Positions 17,201-24,579 are shown, counted from the stretch's first letter. The stretch: 52,653 bases of DNA from Prevotella sp. (GCA_017428055.1 JAFRRN010000003.1:1-52653), one strand, 5' to 3'. The notes: generated from the sequence alone by a model not told the origin. Program-made: numbers and translations.

Positions 17201-17450
17201 CTTCGGGGATGGTGAGGTCTTTGGCGCGAAGCCTCACTTGGAGATGGTCCAGGTCATTGTGTACGAATGTGATGTTATACTCCGTCGTGTGTTCGCGCAG
17301 GGCGGCGAGCGAGAGCGAGAGGGTCGTGTTGAGGTCGAGGTTGACGAGCCGCGTAGTGTCCCTGCCCTCTTGTTGTACGATGGGTTCTTGCGCGTTGATG
17401 TTCAATGTAAAAAAGTAAAAAGTCAAGGAAATCAAAAAGGTGGTCTTCAT
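14247..17450 (-). CDS. Module B outer-membrane receptor (STN + CarboxypepD-reg + barrel)
   Basis: The 1067-aa protein has a signal peptide (1-20), an STN domain (about 35-110), a regulatory-like beta domain (about 115-215), a plug-like domain (YRGDTLVYNADAFNVPEGSM, DALIKQMPGVE, LENLPYYTVKHIEVYEKQTD) and a large barrel ending PSYLMLHVQWHF, an aromatic C-terminal strand suited to outer-membrane insertion, followed by a short basic tail. It is co-linear with receptor A. No SusD partner or degradative gene is adjacent, so these look like signalling or uptake receptors rather than a classical SusC/D pair. It starts 6 bp after the anti-sigma B stop. Confidence 0.88.
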   Translation of the reverse strand: MKTTFLISLTFYFFTLNINAQEPIVQQEGRDTTRLVNLDLNTTLSLSLAALREHTTEYNITFVHNDLDHLQVRLRAKDLTIPEAVERVCKGQPVKVKAKGKDIFVKYRPEKDRTIALWGHVRDSFTKHGILGAKITLLNEDSVVIDTMRTWRPNNDRDDAVYRFEVPVTHRTYTVIAEHPDYEPATIEYALKYVARNDFFDLPHHFMQRKVLQLDGGNLGEVVVKATKVQMVYRGDTLVYNADAFNVPEGSMLDALIKQMPGVEMNANGEIYVHGRKVDFLTLNGEDFFKGKNKVMLENLPYYTVKHIEVYEKQTDKSEWLGVADAPKDYVMDVVLKREYSIGYLANLQGAAGTERCYMGRAFGLRYTDHSRLSAYVNANNTNEMRDPGNNGEWDPAKSMREGVINMKKAGISLNINDKDKRWTEDGNVEVAWIRQHKEEHTSTEHFLQTGNQFSRTINDMRYKDFQFGANNTFTLRKPFWFRNRVEASYGHNTGNGYERLARFTGDPSRIGFTAQVLDSAFHYSKQLMDMLVNMRNDDTRNSETEWRVEYKPNISYKFLWGDDIDLWGNLSYDDNRREDANRMVTEGLTTDNRHTHSWKKNRRTEWEAGIQYTVHSHSHWNYRAYVGYRHTHQHATNDHFRLDLLTDTLALNGVPTVYDSLLMALDANNSYDITANRRRAAPGAMVYYQHDNMKNGRRVWFSLSLPVQIDRIHTHYRTPSTVAPSPFATDTAFTWRKVTPTPSARFETTFNNQQNFLYVNYETAYIVPDMSRIVNIHIDQDPLNVQIGNGQLKRQFNHRLVVNYKVGRNKINQYLRFDGGLNIYQDALRNGQTYDPQTGVTYHRFENVKGNWDTWGQFSFGRMLDKQKRLWIETRTGLGYTHYVNVARSITIGNAEQDGRAVTNNWNITQRALLRYKWEKLTISPQVNYSTAWSKYRTPSAGLLTSLHITAVQYGLSGQYEFPILQGSYGRGVQVATDIMLYTKRGYSDKSLNTDDLVWNASIAKSLWKNKLVVKLEGFDILGQLTNIYSNINALGQVETWRNAVPSYLMLHVQWHFSHIPKKIRH

Positions 17451-17456
17451 ACTTTC

Positions 17457-18056
17457 TTAAGGTTTAGTTACGATAATGGTATCTTGGCGGATGGTGAGAC
17501 GCAAGCCATCCAGCTCGTTCATCCGCTCGATGAATGTGGGCAAAGGCTCATTCGGTTGCCACGTCGTGGAGACACGCAGGTGGCGAGGGTCGTCGCTTTG
17601 GAATGCCAAAGCATAGTTGTAGCTCTTGGAAACGATGTGCATGAGGCTGTCAAAGCGTATGTTCTCAAAGCGTATAGCCGAGTCTTTCTCCGTGGAGGGG
17701 CGCATCGTGTCGATGGCGACGGGGGCATCGTGGGGCGATTGTGCGACATGCGACTGCTGCGCCTTGTGGAAATACAATGCGGCGATAGCCAATCCGCCCA
17801 TAAGGACGAATGCGAGAAGGGCGGCGGCCATCTTCCTAAATGAAGATGGAAGATGGAAGATGGATGCGGGGGTGGATGGCTCCTCATTTTCCATCTTCCA
17901 TCTTCCATCTTCCATCTCAGCGAATGCCATCCGCAAGGCGACCATCGTGTCGTAGTGCTTGCGCATATCCTCGTCGTCAAGCATCGCCTTGACTTGTTGC
18001 TCGGTATAGAGTTCGGGATGCTCAATCATGTCGAGCAGGGTTTCTAATCTGTCCAT
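17457..18056 (-). CDS. Short FecR-like anti-sigma factor B with in-frame palindromic insertion
   Basis: The 199-aa protein has a cytoplasmic N-terminal helix region (LLDMIEHPELYTEQQVKAML, AALRMAF) typical of Bacteroidetes anti-sigmas, a TM helix (MAAALLAFVLMGGLAIAALYF, about 77-97) and a DUF4974-like C-terminal domain (IRFENIRFDSLMHIVSKSYNYAL ... FIERMNELDGLRLTI). Between the cytoplasmic part and the TM helix lies EMEDGRWKMENEEPSTPAS, encoded by a GGAAGAT palindromic element (17838-17917) that leaves the frame intact. It sits 13 bp after sigma B. Confidence 0.83.
   Translation of the reverse strand: MDRLETLLDMIEHPELYTEQQVKAMLDDEDMRKHYDTMVALRMAFAEMEDGRWKMENEEPSTPASIFHLPSSFRKMAAALLAFVLMGGLAIAALYFHKAQQSHVAQSPHDAPVAIDTMRPSTEKDSAIRFENIRFDSLMHIVSKSYNYALAFQSDDPRHLRVSTTWQPNEPLPTFIERMNELDGLRLTIRQDTIIVTKP
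17838..17917. repeat. GGAAGAT-type palindromic element, copy 2, in frame within anti-sigma B
   Basis: The left arm (17841-17864) has repeated GAAGATG units. The right arm (17887-17917) has repeated CCATCTT units. They pair over more than 20 bp around a 22-nt GC-rich loop. The element encodes part of the cytoplasm-TM linker. Confidence 0.8.
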
Positions 18057-18069
18057 GATATATATGGGG

Positions 18070-18567
18070 TTAAGGGTTGAAACGTCGTTTGAGTTTACTG
18101 ATGGCTTGCGCCAGGTGCTTGTAGACGGCAGCCTCGCTGATGTTGAGCGCCAAGGCTATCTCACGATAAGTCTTCCTTTCGTTGAACCGTAACTTCACCA
18201 CATTGCGTGTCTGTGGCGTGAGTTGCGTCTCGACGAAACGGAGCATTTCCTCCAAGGGGTAGCTTGTCGGTATGTTGTCGTCGTAGGAGGTCTCCTCGCC
18301 GATGGGCAACAGCCGATGCACACGCTCCGCCAATCGTTTCTTTCTCAGTAGGTTAAGGCAACGGTTGCGAACGGCATTAAGCAGATAGGACGTGGGATGG
18401 GTCATCGTTGGAGGTTGCTCGGCGAGTTGCGCGAACACATCGCTTACCACGTCATGGCTTTCCTCGTCATCTGCCAACATCTGTTTCGCCAGGAAGAGCA
18501 TCCTGTCATGATGCTTTTCGTATAACCGTTTGATTTCTTCTTGTTGCATTCCGCCAACCTTTTTCAT
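18070..18567 (-). CDS. ECF sigma factor B (Bacteroidales sigma-70 family)
   Basis: The 165-aa protein has region 2 (RMLFLAKQMLADDEESHDVVSDVFAQLAEQ, SYLLNAVRNRCLNLLRKKR) and region 4 (LTPQTRNVVKLRFNERKTYREIALALNISEAAVYKHLAQAISKLKRRF). Its region 4 is the form common in Bacteroides sigma factors paired with FecR. I place the start at ATG 18567 (MKKVGG) or 18549 (MQQEE); the frame is open to 18693 but the extra residues do not look like sigma sequence. It is first in the sigma/anti-sigma/receptor B unit. Confidence 0.9.
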   Translation of the reverse strand: MKKVGGMQQEEIKRLYEKHHDRMLFLAKQMLADDEESHDVVSDVFAQLAEQPPTMTHPTSYLLNAVRNRCLNLLRKKRLAERVHRLLPIGEETSYDDNIPTSYPLEEMLRFVETQLTPQTRNVVKLRFNERKTYREIALALNISEAAVYKHLAQAISKLKRRFNP

Positions 18568-18824
18568 GGCCTGTTGTGACAACCATTTATTAATAAGACA
18601 TACGAGAGGGCATTTCCCCAACCCCCTATCTTCGATTTTTTCCACAAAAGTAATACTTTTTGATAAAAAATCCCATACCACCCTCACGGGCAATATGGGA
18701 CAGCTGATGCATCATACCTAATTCTAAAATGAAGCTTATGCAACTATCGGGGCCTTTACCCCTCTTATCATATTATACACATATTCTTCAATAATATCCC
18801 TATTTACTGTTTGATATTTAATTT

Positions 18825-18903
18825 GATTGAAGATTGAGAATTGAAAATGAGAAGCCATCTACCCCTACGCCTATTTTCTATCTTCCATCTTCAATCTTCC
18901 ATC
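18825..18903. repeat. GGAAGAT-type palindromic element, copy 3, at the blaI 3' end
   Basis: The arms GATTGAAGATTGAGAATTGA... (18825-18853) and the complementary 18874-18903 flank a 20-nt loop. The right arm encodes the last residues (DGRLKMEDRK) of the BlaI-family protein, and its stop codon (18871-18873) lies at the arm edge. Confidence 0.78.
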
Positions 18904-19272
18904 GTTTTCGATGATTTGTACAATCTCCCTGATTTGCTCCTCGCTCAGGTTTTCTCTCTTGGTAAAGAATGATACGAGGGACGTAAACGAGTCGTCAAAA
19001 AACGTCTTTTTCACATAACGCAAGAAAGACTCTGTATATTCGTCCTTGCTCACAAGCGCAGAGAACAGGTTGCTTTTGCCCATCTTCTCGGTTGCCACAA
19101 AACCCTTATCCTTTAAGATTTTGAGAAAGGTGAGGAGCGTCGTCATCGCTGGCTTCGGCTTTGGCATCCGCTTCATGATGTCAGAAGAGAAGCCTTTCTC
19201 ATCGGGAAGGCTCCACAAGACGTTCATCACTTGTGTCTCGGCCTTGGTCAATTGTTGTTGCTTCGTTGCCAT
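18871..19272 (-). CDS. BlaI/MecI/CopY-family repressor, orphan
   Basis: The 133-aa protein has an N-terminal winged helix (LTKAETQVMNVLWSLPDEKGFSSDIMKRM, KPAMTTLLTFLKILKDKGFVATEKMGKSNLFSALVSKDEY) and a C-terminal dimerisation segment (FTSLVSFFTKRENLSEEQIREIVQII). Members are normally followed by a BlaR1/MecR1 M56 metallopeptidase that inactivates them. None is here: the palindromic element and then sigma B follow. The tail after QIIEN is element-derived. It probably regulates itself through the inverted repeat at 19304-19319. Confidence 0.88.
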   Translation of the reverse strand: MATKQQQLTKAETQVMNVLWSLPDEKGFSSDIMKRMPKPKPAMTTLLTFLKILKDKGFVATEKMGKSNLFSALVSKDEYTESFLRYVKKTFFDDSFTSLVSFFTKRENLSEEQIREIVQIIENDGRLKMEDRK

Positions 19273-19303
19273 TTGTTCTAATAATGTTGACGGCGCAAAG
19301 ATA

Positions 19304-19319
19304 TTCTAAATAATTAGAA
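19304..19319. promoter_or_regulatory. Candidate BlaI operator
   Basis: TTCTAA-ATAA-TTAGAA, 6-bp arms, lies 32 bp upstream of the blaI ATG. A partial copy of the half-site (TTCTAATAAT) is at about 19276-19285. The assignment is inferred from position only. Confidence 0.4.
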
Positions 19320-19462
19320 CGGCAAAGGATTTTCCTCTAAAAGTATAGAACATTAACAGCTTTTAATAATTTATCATCAATAAATTGGATAATTTATCCC
19401 GCATTAGAGAATTGTAACCTATAGTATTCTATCATTCGGGATTACTTGAATGTTTAGTTCAT

Positions 19463-19548
19463 CATGCTTAATAATGGATGTTTAATGTTGGATGGAATGG
19501 CACCGGATGGTCATTAAGCATGAAGCATTCAACATTAAATATTCTTCT
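19463..19548. repeat. Inverted repeat at the M23 gene end
   Basis: TTTAATGTTGGATG (19480-19493) pairs with CATTCAACATTAAA (about 19526-19539), one mismatch. CATGCTTAAT and ATTAAGCATG form a second complementary pair. The M23 stop codon (19535-19537) lies inside the right arm. Confidence 0.65.
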
Positions 19549-20629
19549 TGGATGTCATCCTGCCGTTTGCCAGCGTGATGGTGACATTTTGCAGGGAGTG
19601 GTTGGCATGGTCGAAGATGAAGGCGGGGTCGTAACGCTTGCCCGCATAGAACAACTCGAAATGGAGATGCTCAATGGTGGCTCGTCCCGTGCGCCCCGTC
19701 AGCCCAATGACTTGCCCAGCCTTCACCTTCTGCCCCACCTTCACCAAGTTCTTGGATTGGTGCGAGTAGAGGGTCTCGAATCCGTTGGCATGTCGGATGC
19801 GGATGCAGTTGCCATAGCCATAATAGGGTTCCGAGCGTGTCACCTCGCCGTCGAAAGCCGCGAGGATCTTGTCGTTGGGCACGGTCTTGATGTCCACGCC
19901 CGAATGCCGTCTACTACCTCCGTATGGGCTTATCACATGACTCCCCGGCAGGGGATAAGCCCATTTCGTGGCGGGAAGTTGCGCCAAATTGATGGTGACC
20001 ACCTTATCCATGTCCACATCTTCCATGCCCGCCTTCACGACGGAGACCGCCACCAACGACCCTTTCTTGCGGAACTTCACCACTTGTTTTCTCAAGCGGT
20101 GGCTGTTCATCTCGATGATGGTCGCCGGGTTGATACGCGCGCCATTCACCAACATCATGAAATTGCAATAATCGCTCTTGCCGTCCCCTCCCACGATGGC
20201 AATGGTTTGCCCTGCGCTGACCCGCTCTTTCACCCGCACAAGGTTCTGCGCGTTGTGGGCATAGACGGTCTCCATGCCATTATCATGGCGGATAACGATG
20301 ACGTTGCCATAGCCTGAGATGTTTTTAGACAGACGCACAACGCCAGCAAACATCGCCTTCACCGCATCGCCTTTCGTCGTTGTGATGAGCAGTTCCGACT
20401 GGTTGTTGGTCAGTTCCGCCTTACCCACAGGCAAAGGGAAGGAATAATCCTTGGCTCCCAATGCACCAAAGTCAAAGGTAAACTCACTCGACTTATCGAA
20501 CAAGCCTGGTGTCTCGACGCTAATCGACTGTTGTTCAGCCGCCGTAAACGGCTCGTCGATGGGCATGGATGCCGTGGTCAGCATTGCCAAGCCCACACAT
20601 ATTATTATATATAGCCATCGTCTGTTCAT
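19535..20629 (-). CDS. M23 family metallopeptidase with two LytM-like domains
   Basis: The 364-aa exported protein has an N-terminal signal/anchor (WLYIIICVGLAMLTTA). A first LytM-like domain (about 55-170; GYGNVIVIRHDNGMETVYAHNAQNL) has lost the upstream HxxxD metal site. A second (about 225-340) keeps HSGVDI and HLHFE, the zinc ligands of lysostaphin-type endopeptidases. It probably cleaves peptidoglycan cross-links in the periplasm or regulates amidases. It starts 7 bp after pgeF. Its last codons abut an inverted repeat that holds the stop. Confidence 0.88.
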   Translation of the reverse strand: MNRRWLYIIICVGLAMLTTASMPIDEPFTAAEQQSISVETPGLFDKSSEFTFDFGALGAKDYSFPLPVGKAELTNNQSELLITTTKGDAVKAMFAGVVRLSKNISGYGNVIVIRHDNGMETVYAHNAQNLVRVKERVSAGQTIAIVGGDGKSDYCNFMMLVNGARINPATIIEMNSHRLRKQVVKFRKKGSLVAVSVVKAGMEDVDMDKVVTINLAQLPATKWAYPLPGSHVISPYGGSRRHSGVDIKTVPNDKILAAFDGEVTRSEPYYGYGNCIRIRHANGFETLYSHQSKNLVKVGQKVKAGQVIGLTGRTGRATIEHLHFELFYAGKRYDPAFIFDHANHSLQNVTITLANGRMTSKKNI

Positions 20630-20636
20630 GCCTCCC

Positions 20637-21443
20637 TTACCTTTCCTTCATCATGATACCTGTATAAATCCTTCCGGAATGGATGCCTAACCGCCTCGCG
20701 GAGAAATAATCCCGCACGTTGGCATACGTACAAATGCCCGTCAACTGGATGTTGGGGAGTGAAACCCCCGCCTGGCAGAGCTGTCGGCGGTTGCATTCCC
20801 ATAAGTCTATGTGCCACTTTTCGGAAAGGCACTCTCCCCCACCCTTCGTGGTTAGGTATCTCTTGGCGATACCCTCCATGTCGAAGCCCGCGCTGCGGAA
20901 CGTGTCATAGACCTCATCGCCAACCTCAAAATTCTCCAAGGAGATGCCCGGGCCGATGATGGCATATATGTCTTGAGGGTCTGTAGCGTATGTCTTTCGC
21001 ATCTCTAAGATGACTTTCTGTACGATTCGCCCCACCGTTCCCCGCCAACCGGCATGGATGGCACTCACTACCTGATGGTTGGAATCATAGAGTAAGACGG
21101 GGATGCAGTCGGCAGTAGAGACTCCAATGCATACCCCCCGCATATCAGTCATGAGCGCATCCACGCTTTCCAAATATTCCTTTCGGTATTCTTCTCCTCT
21201 CTCAAAAAACGTTGGGTGGATAGGCTTGACTTCCAAGCCATGTGTCTGATGGGGCATCACCACGCACTCTGCGGCAATACCCAATTGCCTTGCCAGCAAC
21301 TCCTTGTTAGTCGCCACGGCACTCGGCTCATCCCCACAATAGGGATTGATATTAAAACTTGCATATTTTCCTTCGCTTACCCCGCCATGACGGCTCGTGC
21401 TGAAAGCCACGACACCGCCGGGCAAGCTATGATAAGTCATCAT
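20637..21443 (-). CDS. pgeF: Polyphenol oxidase family / purine nucleoside phosphorylase (YfiH-type)
   Basis: The 268-aa protein is of the YfiH/laccase-domain family, shown elsewhere to act on purine nucleosides (phosphorylase and adenosine deaminase activity) and linked to cell-wall precursor editing. Motifs visible: [39 protein letters not shown] and [15 protein letters not shown], giving the conserved His-Cys-His metal ligands. The start at ATG 21443 overlaps the obgE stop by 17 bp; MTYHSLP at 21440 is also possible. The position beside a peptidoglycan hydrolase fits a wall-related role. Confidence 0.93.
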   Translation of the reverse strand: MMTYHSLPGGVVAFSTSRHGGVSEGKYASFNINPYCGDEPSAVATNKELLARQLGIAAECVVMPHQTHGLEVKPIHPTFFERGEEYRKEYLESVDALMTDMRGVCIGVSTADCIPVLLYDSNHQVVSAIHAGWRGTVGRIVQKVILEMRKTYATDPQDIYAIIGPGISLENFEVGDEVYDTFRSAGFDMEGIAKRYLTTKGGGECLSEKWHIDLWECNRRQLCQAGVSLPNIQLTGICTYANVRDYFSARRLGIHSGRIYTGIMMKER

Positions 21444-22587
21444 CCAACTCTTCCCAATCCTCTATCTCCACATCATCCACATATTCCAGATCGTCGTCCT
21501 CGCCCTCATCCATCAATTCCTTGTTGAATACCGACATGTCCTTGTCGCGGTGGATGAGCGTATCAGTAGACGTGATGACTTTCAACTTATTGCTCTCGCT
21601 ATTCAACTCCTGCCACAACACATCCTTCAATTCCATCAGCCCCATGCCCGTGACGGCGGAGATGAACACCACGGGGAGGTCGTTAGGCAGATGTTCCTTG
21701 AGCATCTCGATGAGTTCGTCGTCCAACAAGTCGCATTTCGTCACCGCCAGCACACGATGCTTGTCGAGCAGTTCGGGATTGAACTTCCTCAATTCATTGA
21801 CCAGTATCTCGTACTCCCGTTTGATGTCATCGGTGTCGCCAGGCACCATGAAGAGCAACAGGGAGTTGCGCTCGATGTGGCGCAGGAAGCGCAAGCCCAG
21901 ACCCTTCCCCTCGCTTGCCCCCTCGATAATGCCGGGGATGTCTGCCATCACAAACGACTTATTGTCGCGATAACCCACGATGCCGAGCGACGGCTCCATG
22001 GTGGTGAAGGGATAATTGGCTATCTTGGGGCGGGCATTCGACAATGCCGACACCAACGTGGACTTGCCCGCATTGGGGAATCCCACCAATCCTACGTCGG
22101 CGAGGAGTTTCAACTCGAGGATGACGGACATCTCCTCCATCGGCTCCCCGGGCTGCGCAAAACGCGGCGCTTGGTTGGTGGCGGTGCGGAATTGGAAGTT
22201 TCCCAAACCGCCGCGCCCGCCTTTCAGCAACACCACCTCTTGCCCATCGTAACTGACATCGCACACGAACTTGCCCGTCTCGGCGTTGTAGGCGACCGTC
22301 CCGGGCGGCACGTCGATGTACAGATGCTTGCCATTCGTGCCGTGGCACTTGTCCTTACCGCCATTCCCACCATGCTCGGCGAAGAGATGCCGCTGGTATT
22401 TGAGATGCAGGAGTGTCCAATAATTGTGGTTCCCGCGCAGGATGATGCTACCGCCGTCGCCGCCATCGCCGCCGTCGGGTCCGCCATTGTAGTTGTATTT
22501 CACGTGCTTGAGGTGCATACTTCCCCGCCCACCCTTGCCAGAACGGCATAGGATCTTCACGTAGTCAACGAAATTCGATTCTGCCAT
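21427..22587 (-). CDS. obgE: Obg family GTPase
   Basis: A 386-aa ribosome-associated GTPase needed for 50S assembly and growth control. The N-terminal glycine-rich Obg fold (about 1-158; [36 protein letters not shown]) is followed by a G domain with G1 [10 protein letters not shown]3 [10 protein letters not shown]4 TKCD and G5 SAVTG, and an acidic C-terminal tail. ATG 22587 (MAESNF) is the family start; an upstream ATG (22644) lies in the repeat element. Part of the hpt-adk-obgE-pgeF-M23 run. Confidence 0.97.
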   Translation of the reverse strand: MAESNFVDYVKILCRSGKGGRGSMHLKHVKYNYNGGPDGGDGGDGGSIILRGNHNYWTLLHLKYQRHLFAEHGGNGGKDKCHGTNGKHLYIDVPPGTVAYNAETGKFVCDVSYDGQEVVLLKGGRGGLGNFQFRTATNQAPRFAQPGEPMEEMSVILELKLLADVGLVGFPNAGKSTLVSALSNARPKIANYPFTTMEPSLGIVGYRDNKSFVMADIPGIIEGASEGKGLGLRFLRHIERNSLLLFMVPGDTDDIKREYEILVNELRKFNPELLDKHRVLAVTKCDLLDDELIEMLKEHLPNDLPVVFISAVTGMGLMELKDVLWQELNSESNKLKVITSTDTLIHRDKDMSVFNKELMDEGEDDDLEYVDDVEIEDWEELDDDLS

Positions 22588-22597
22588 GTTATCACTT

Positions 22598-22672
22598 GTA
22601 GGGGCGGAACAGCGTTTCCGCCCGTCATTTGTCCATAATAGCAAGCGGGCGGATACGCTGATCCGCCCCTAC
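22598..22672. repeat. REP-like nested palindrome between obgE and adk
   Basis: Two 27-bp inverted arms (22598-22624 and 22646-22672), beginning GTAGGGGCGGA, differ at two positions. Each arm is itself a hairpin: GGCGGAA/TTCCGCC on the left and GGCGGAT/ATCCGCC on the right. The two differences swap one A:T pair for T:A, so the inner stems are preserved. Confidence 0.85.
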
Positions 22673-22674
22673 TA

Positions 22675-23250
22675 CTAAACTATATTGTCGATCACTTCGC
22701 AAATGTCCCCAAAGATGCGGTCAAGCTCCCCAAGCCCGTCAATGTGGTTGCGGATGCCCTCCTTCTCATACCATTCAATCAATGGGGCGGTCTGGCTGTG
22801 GTAGACACCGAGGCGCTTCTTGATGGTCTCCTCATTGTCGTCGGAGCGTCCACTCATCTGTCCGCGCAACAAAAGGCGTTTCATCAGCTCCTCCTCCGGC
22901 ACGTCCAACTCAATCATAGCCGCCACGGCATGGCCACGGTCGGCAAGCATCTTCTTCAAGGCTTCCGCCTGCGGGATGGTGCGGGGGAACCCATCGAAGA
23001 TGACACCCTTGTGTTCCTTGCCAAAGCTATCATATACACTTGCCAAGATGTCTATCATCAACTCGTCGGGAATCAATTGCCCCTGGTCAATATAGCTCTT
23101 AGCGGTCTTGCCTAACTCCGTGCCATTCTTGATTTCACTGCGCAGCACGTCTCCCGTGGAAATATGCTCGAAGCCATATTTCTCAATCATTTTGTCACTC
23201 TGCGTGCCCTTGCCAGAGCCAGGAGCACCGAAAATCACGATATTCTTCAT
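22675..23250 (-). CDS. adk: Adenylate kinase
   Basis: It interconverts ATP + AMP and 2 ADP. The 191-aa protein has P-loop GAPGSGKGTQ (8-17), an AMP-binding block STGDVLRSEI, IFDGFPRTIPQAEAL, and a short LID (GRSDDNEETIKKRL) of the non-zinc type, typical of short bacterial forms. The TAG stop lies at the edge of the REP-like element. hpt lies upstream across another palindromic element. Confidence 0.97.
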   Translation of the reverse strand: MKNIVIFGAPGSGKGTQSDKMIEKYGFEHISTGDVLRSEIKNGTELGKTAKSYIDQGQLIPDELMIDILASVYDSFGKEHKGVIFDGFPRTIPQAEALKKMLADRGHAVAAMIELDVPEEELMKRLLLRGQMSGRSDDNEETIKKRLGVYHSQTAPLIEWYEKEGIRNHIDGLGELDRIFGDICEVIDNIV

Positions 23251-23284
23251 CTTATCTTATACTATTAGTTTATATATATATTAA

Positions 23285-23386
23285 AAAGGAGTTCAAGGAG
23301 TTTAGGAGTTTCAAGGAGTTCAGACAATAGTATTCGTTGGCTGAACAAAGCTAATGTCTGGACTCCTGAACTCCTTGAACTCCTTT
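23285..23386. repeat. Palindromic element between adk and hpt
   Basis: The left arm 23285-23325 is built of AAGGAGTT units. The right arm 23356-23386 is complementary, and the left arm carries one extra unit of about 10 bp. The loop is about 30 nt. It lies in the 190-bp hpt-adk spacer. Confidence 0.82.
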
Positions 23387-23440
23387 ATCAATCATGTCAT
23401 AGATATTGAATGGCTGCTTAAAAAAACGTTGTAAATCTAC

Positions 23441-23977
23441 TTATTCCACAATGGTATAAATGTCGCGAAGCCCACGCCCCTCCTGGTCATAGTCGAGACC
23501 ATAGCCCACGATGAACTGGTTGGGGATGCTCATGGCGGCATACTTGATGTCCAAGTCTACCTGTAACTTATCGGGCTTGACAAGCAACGTGCAGATGTCG
23601 ACGGATGCGGGGTTGCGCGTGCCAAGCGTCTCGATCATCCGCTTCATGGTCAAGCCCGTGTCGACGATGTCCTCCACGATGATGACATGGCGATCCGTCA
23701 AGTCCTCATTGATGCCGAAAACCTCCGTGATCTTGCCCGTGGAGGTCGTTCCCTCGTAGGATGCCAGCTTGACAAAGGAGATTTGGCTGGGAACGGTAAT
23801 CATCCTCATCAAGTCCGCGGCAAAAACAAACGAGCCATTGAGCACGGCGAGGAACAGCGGGTTCTTGCCCTCCATGTCCCTATTGATACGGTCAGCCACC
23901 ACCTTGATGCTCTCTAAAATCTGGCTTTCGGGGATAGATGTCTTAAATGTCTTGTCCTTGATTTTTACGACGCTCAT
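23441..23977 (-). CDS. hpt: Hypoxanthine phosphoribosyltransferase
   Basis: It salvages hypoxanthine (and guanine) with PRPP. The 178-aa protein carries FLAVLNGSFVFAADLMR, the PRPP-binding loop VIIVEDIVDTGLTM, LLVKPDKL and the C-terminal IVGYGLDYDQEGRGLRDI. ATG 23977 (MSVVKIKD) gives the family start and follows the -7 box at 24001-24008; the frame is open to 24022. Confidence 0.96.
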   Translation of the reverse strand: MSVVKIKDKTFKTSIPESQILESIKVVADRINRDMEGKNPLFLAVLNGSFVFAADLMRMITVPSQISFVKLASYEGTTSTGKITEVFGINEDLTDRHVIIVEDIVDTGLTMKRMIETLGTRNPASVDICTLLVKPDKLQVDLDIKYAAMSIPNQFIVGYGLDYDQEGRGLRDIYTIVE

Positions 23978-24000
23978 AATATGTTTTCTGTTAGTTTGTG

Positions 24001-24008
24001 CAAAGATA
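24001..24008 (-). promoter_or_regulatory. -7 box of hpt
   Basis: Minus-strand TATCTTTG, 23 bp before the hpt ATG. It heads the hpt-adk-obgE-pgeF-M23 run. Confidence 0.6.
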
Positions 24009-24040
24009 GTCATTTTTTTCATCTTTTTTGTAGTTTTTTA

Positions 24041-24048
24041 TAACTTTG
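24041..24048 (+). promoter_or_regulatory. -7 box of the sigma factor at 24088
   Basis: TAACTTTG fits TAnnTTTG, 39 bp before the ATG. It is divergent from hpt. Confidence 0.5.
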
Positions 24049-24087
24049 TTCGTCAAATGGATAAAAAGATTCAATCAACAAACGACC

Positions 24088-24567
24088 ATGACAACAACAG
24101 AAAAAAGGTTTGCGCAAACCGTGGCAGAGCATAAAAGCACCATCTACACAGTGTGTTATATGTTCTCGAAAGATGAAGACGAGGTCAACGACCTCTTCCA
24201 AGAAGTGTTGGTCAACCTATGGAAAGGGTACGAGGGATTTGAGCATCGCAGCGACATCAAGACATGGATCTACCGCATAGCCCTCAACACTTGCATCTCT
24301 CTCGAAAGAAAGAAGCGACGCACACCCACCGTCCGACTGACCATGGACATCAACCTCTTTGAAGACCGCGACGAGGATACCCGTCAGGTGGACATGCTCC
24401 ACAAGAGGATTTCCAAGTTGCAACCCTTCGACCGAGCGATAGTCCTCCTTTGGCTTGAGGAACTCAGTTATGAGGAAATCGGGCAGATCGTAGGCATCAC
24501 CGCCAAGAATGTCAGCGTCCGTTTGTATCGAATCAAAGAACAATTAAAAAATATGTCTAACCTTTAA
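24088..24567 (+). CDS. ECF sigma factor
   Basis: The 159-aa protein has sigma region 2 (STIYTVCYMFSKDEDEVNDLFQEVLVNLWKGYEGFE, DIKTWIYRIALNTCISLERKKR) and region 4 (LQPFDRAIVLLWLEELSYEEIGQIVGITAKNVSVRLYRIKEQLKNM). ATG 24088 (MTTTEKRF) is preferred over the frame opening at 24046, which precedes or overlaps the promoter. It is followed 12 bp later by a four-TM protein that may be its membrane regulator. Confidence 0.92.
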   Translation: MTTTEKRFAQTVAEHKSTIYTVCYMFSKDEDEVNDLFQEVLVNLWKGYEGFEHRSDIKTWIYRIALNTCISLERKKRRTPTVRLTMDINLFEDRDEDTRQVDMLHKRISKLQPFDRAIVLLWLEELSYEEIGQIVGITAKNVSVRLYRIKEQLKNMSNL

Positions 24568-24579
24568 AACCCACCCATT

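Noticed and set aside
9927-17450. Receptors as SusC of polysaccharide utilisation loci
   Set aside because: No SusD or glycoside hydrolase is adjacent, and the plug sequences differ from SusC.
21550-22551. Plus-strand 333-codon open frame over obgE
   Set aside because: Antisense of obgE, whose GTPase motifs are complete.
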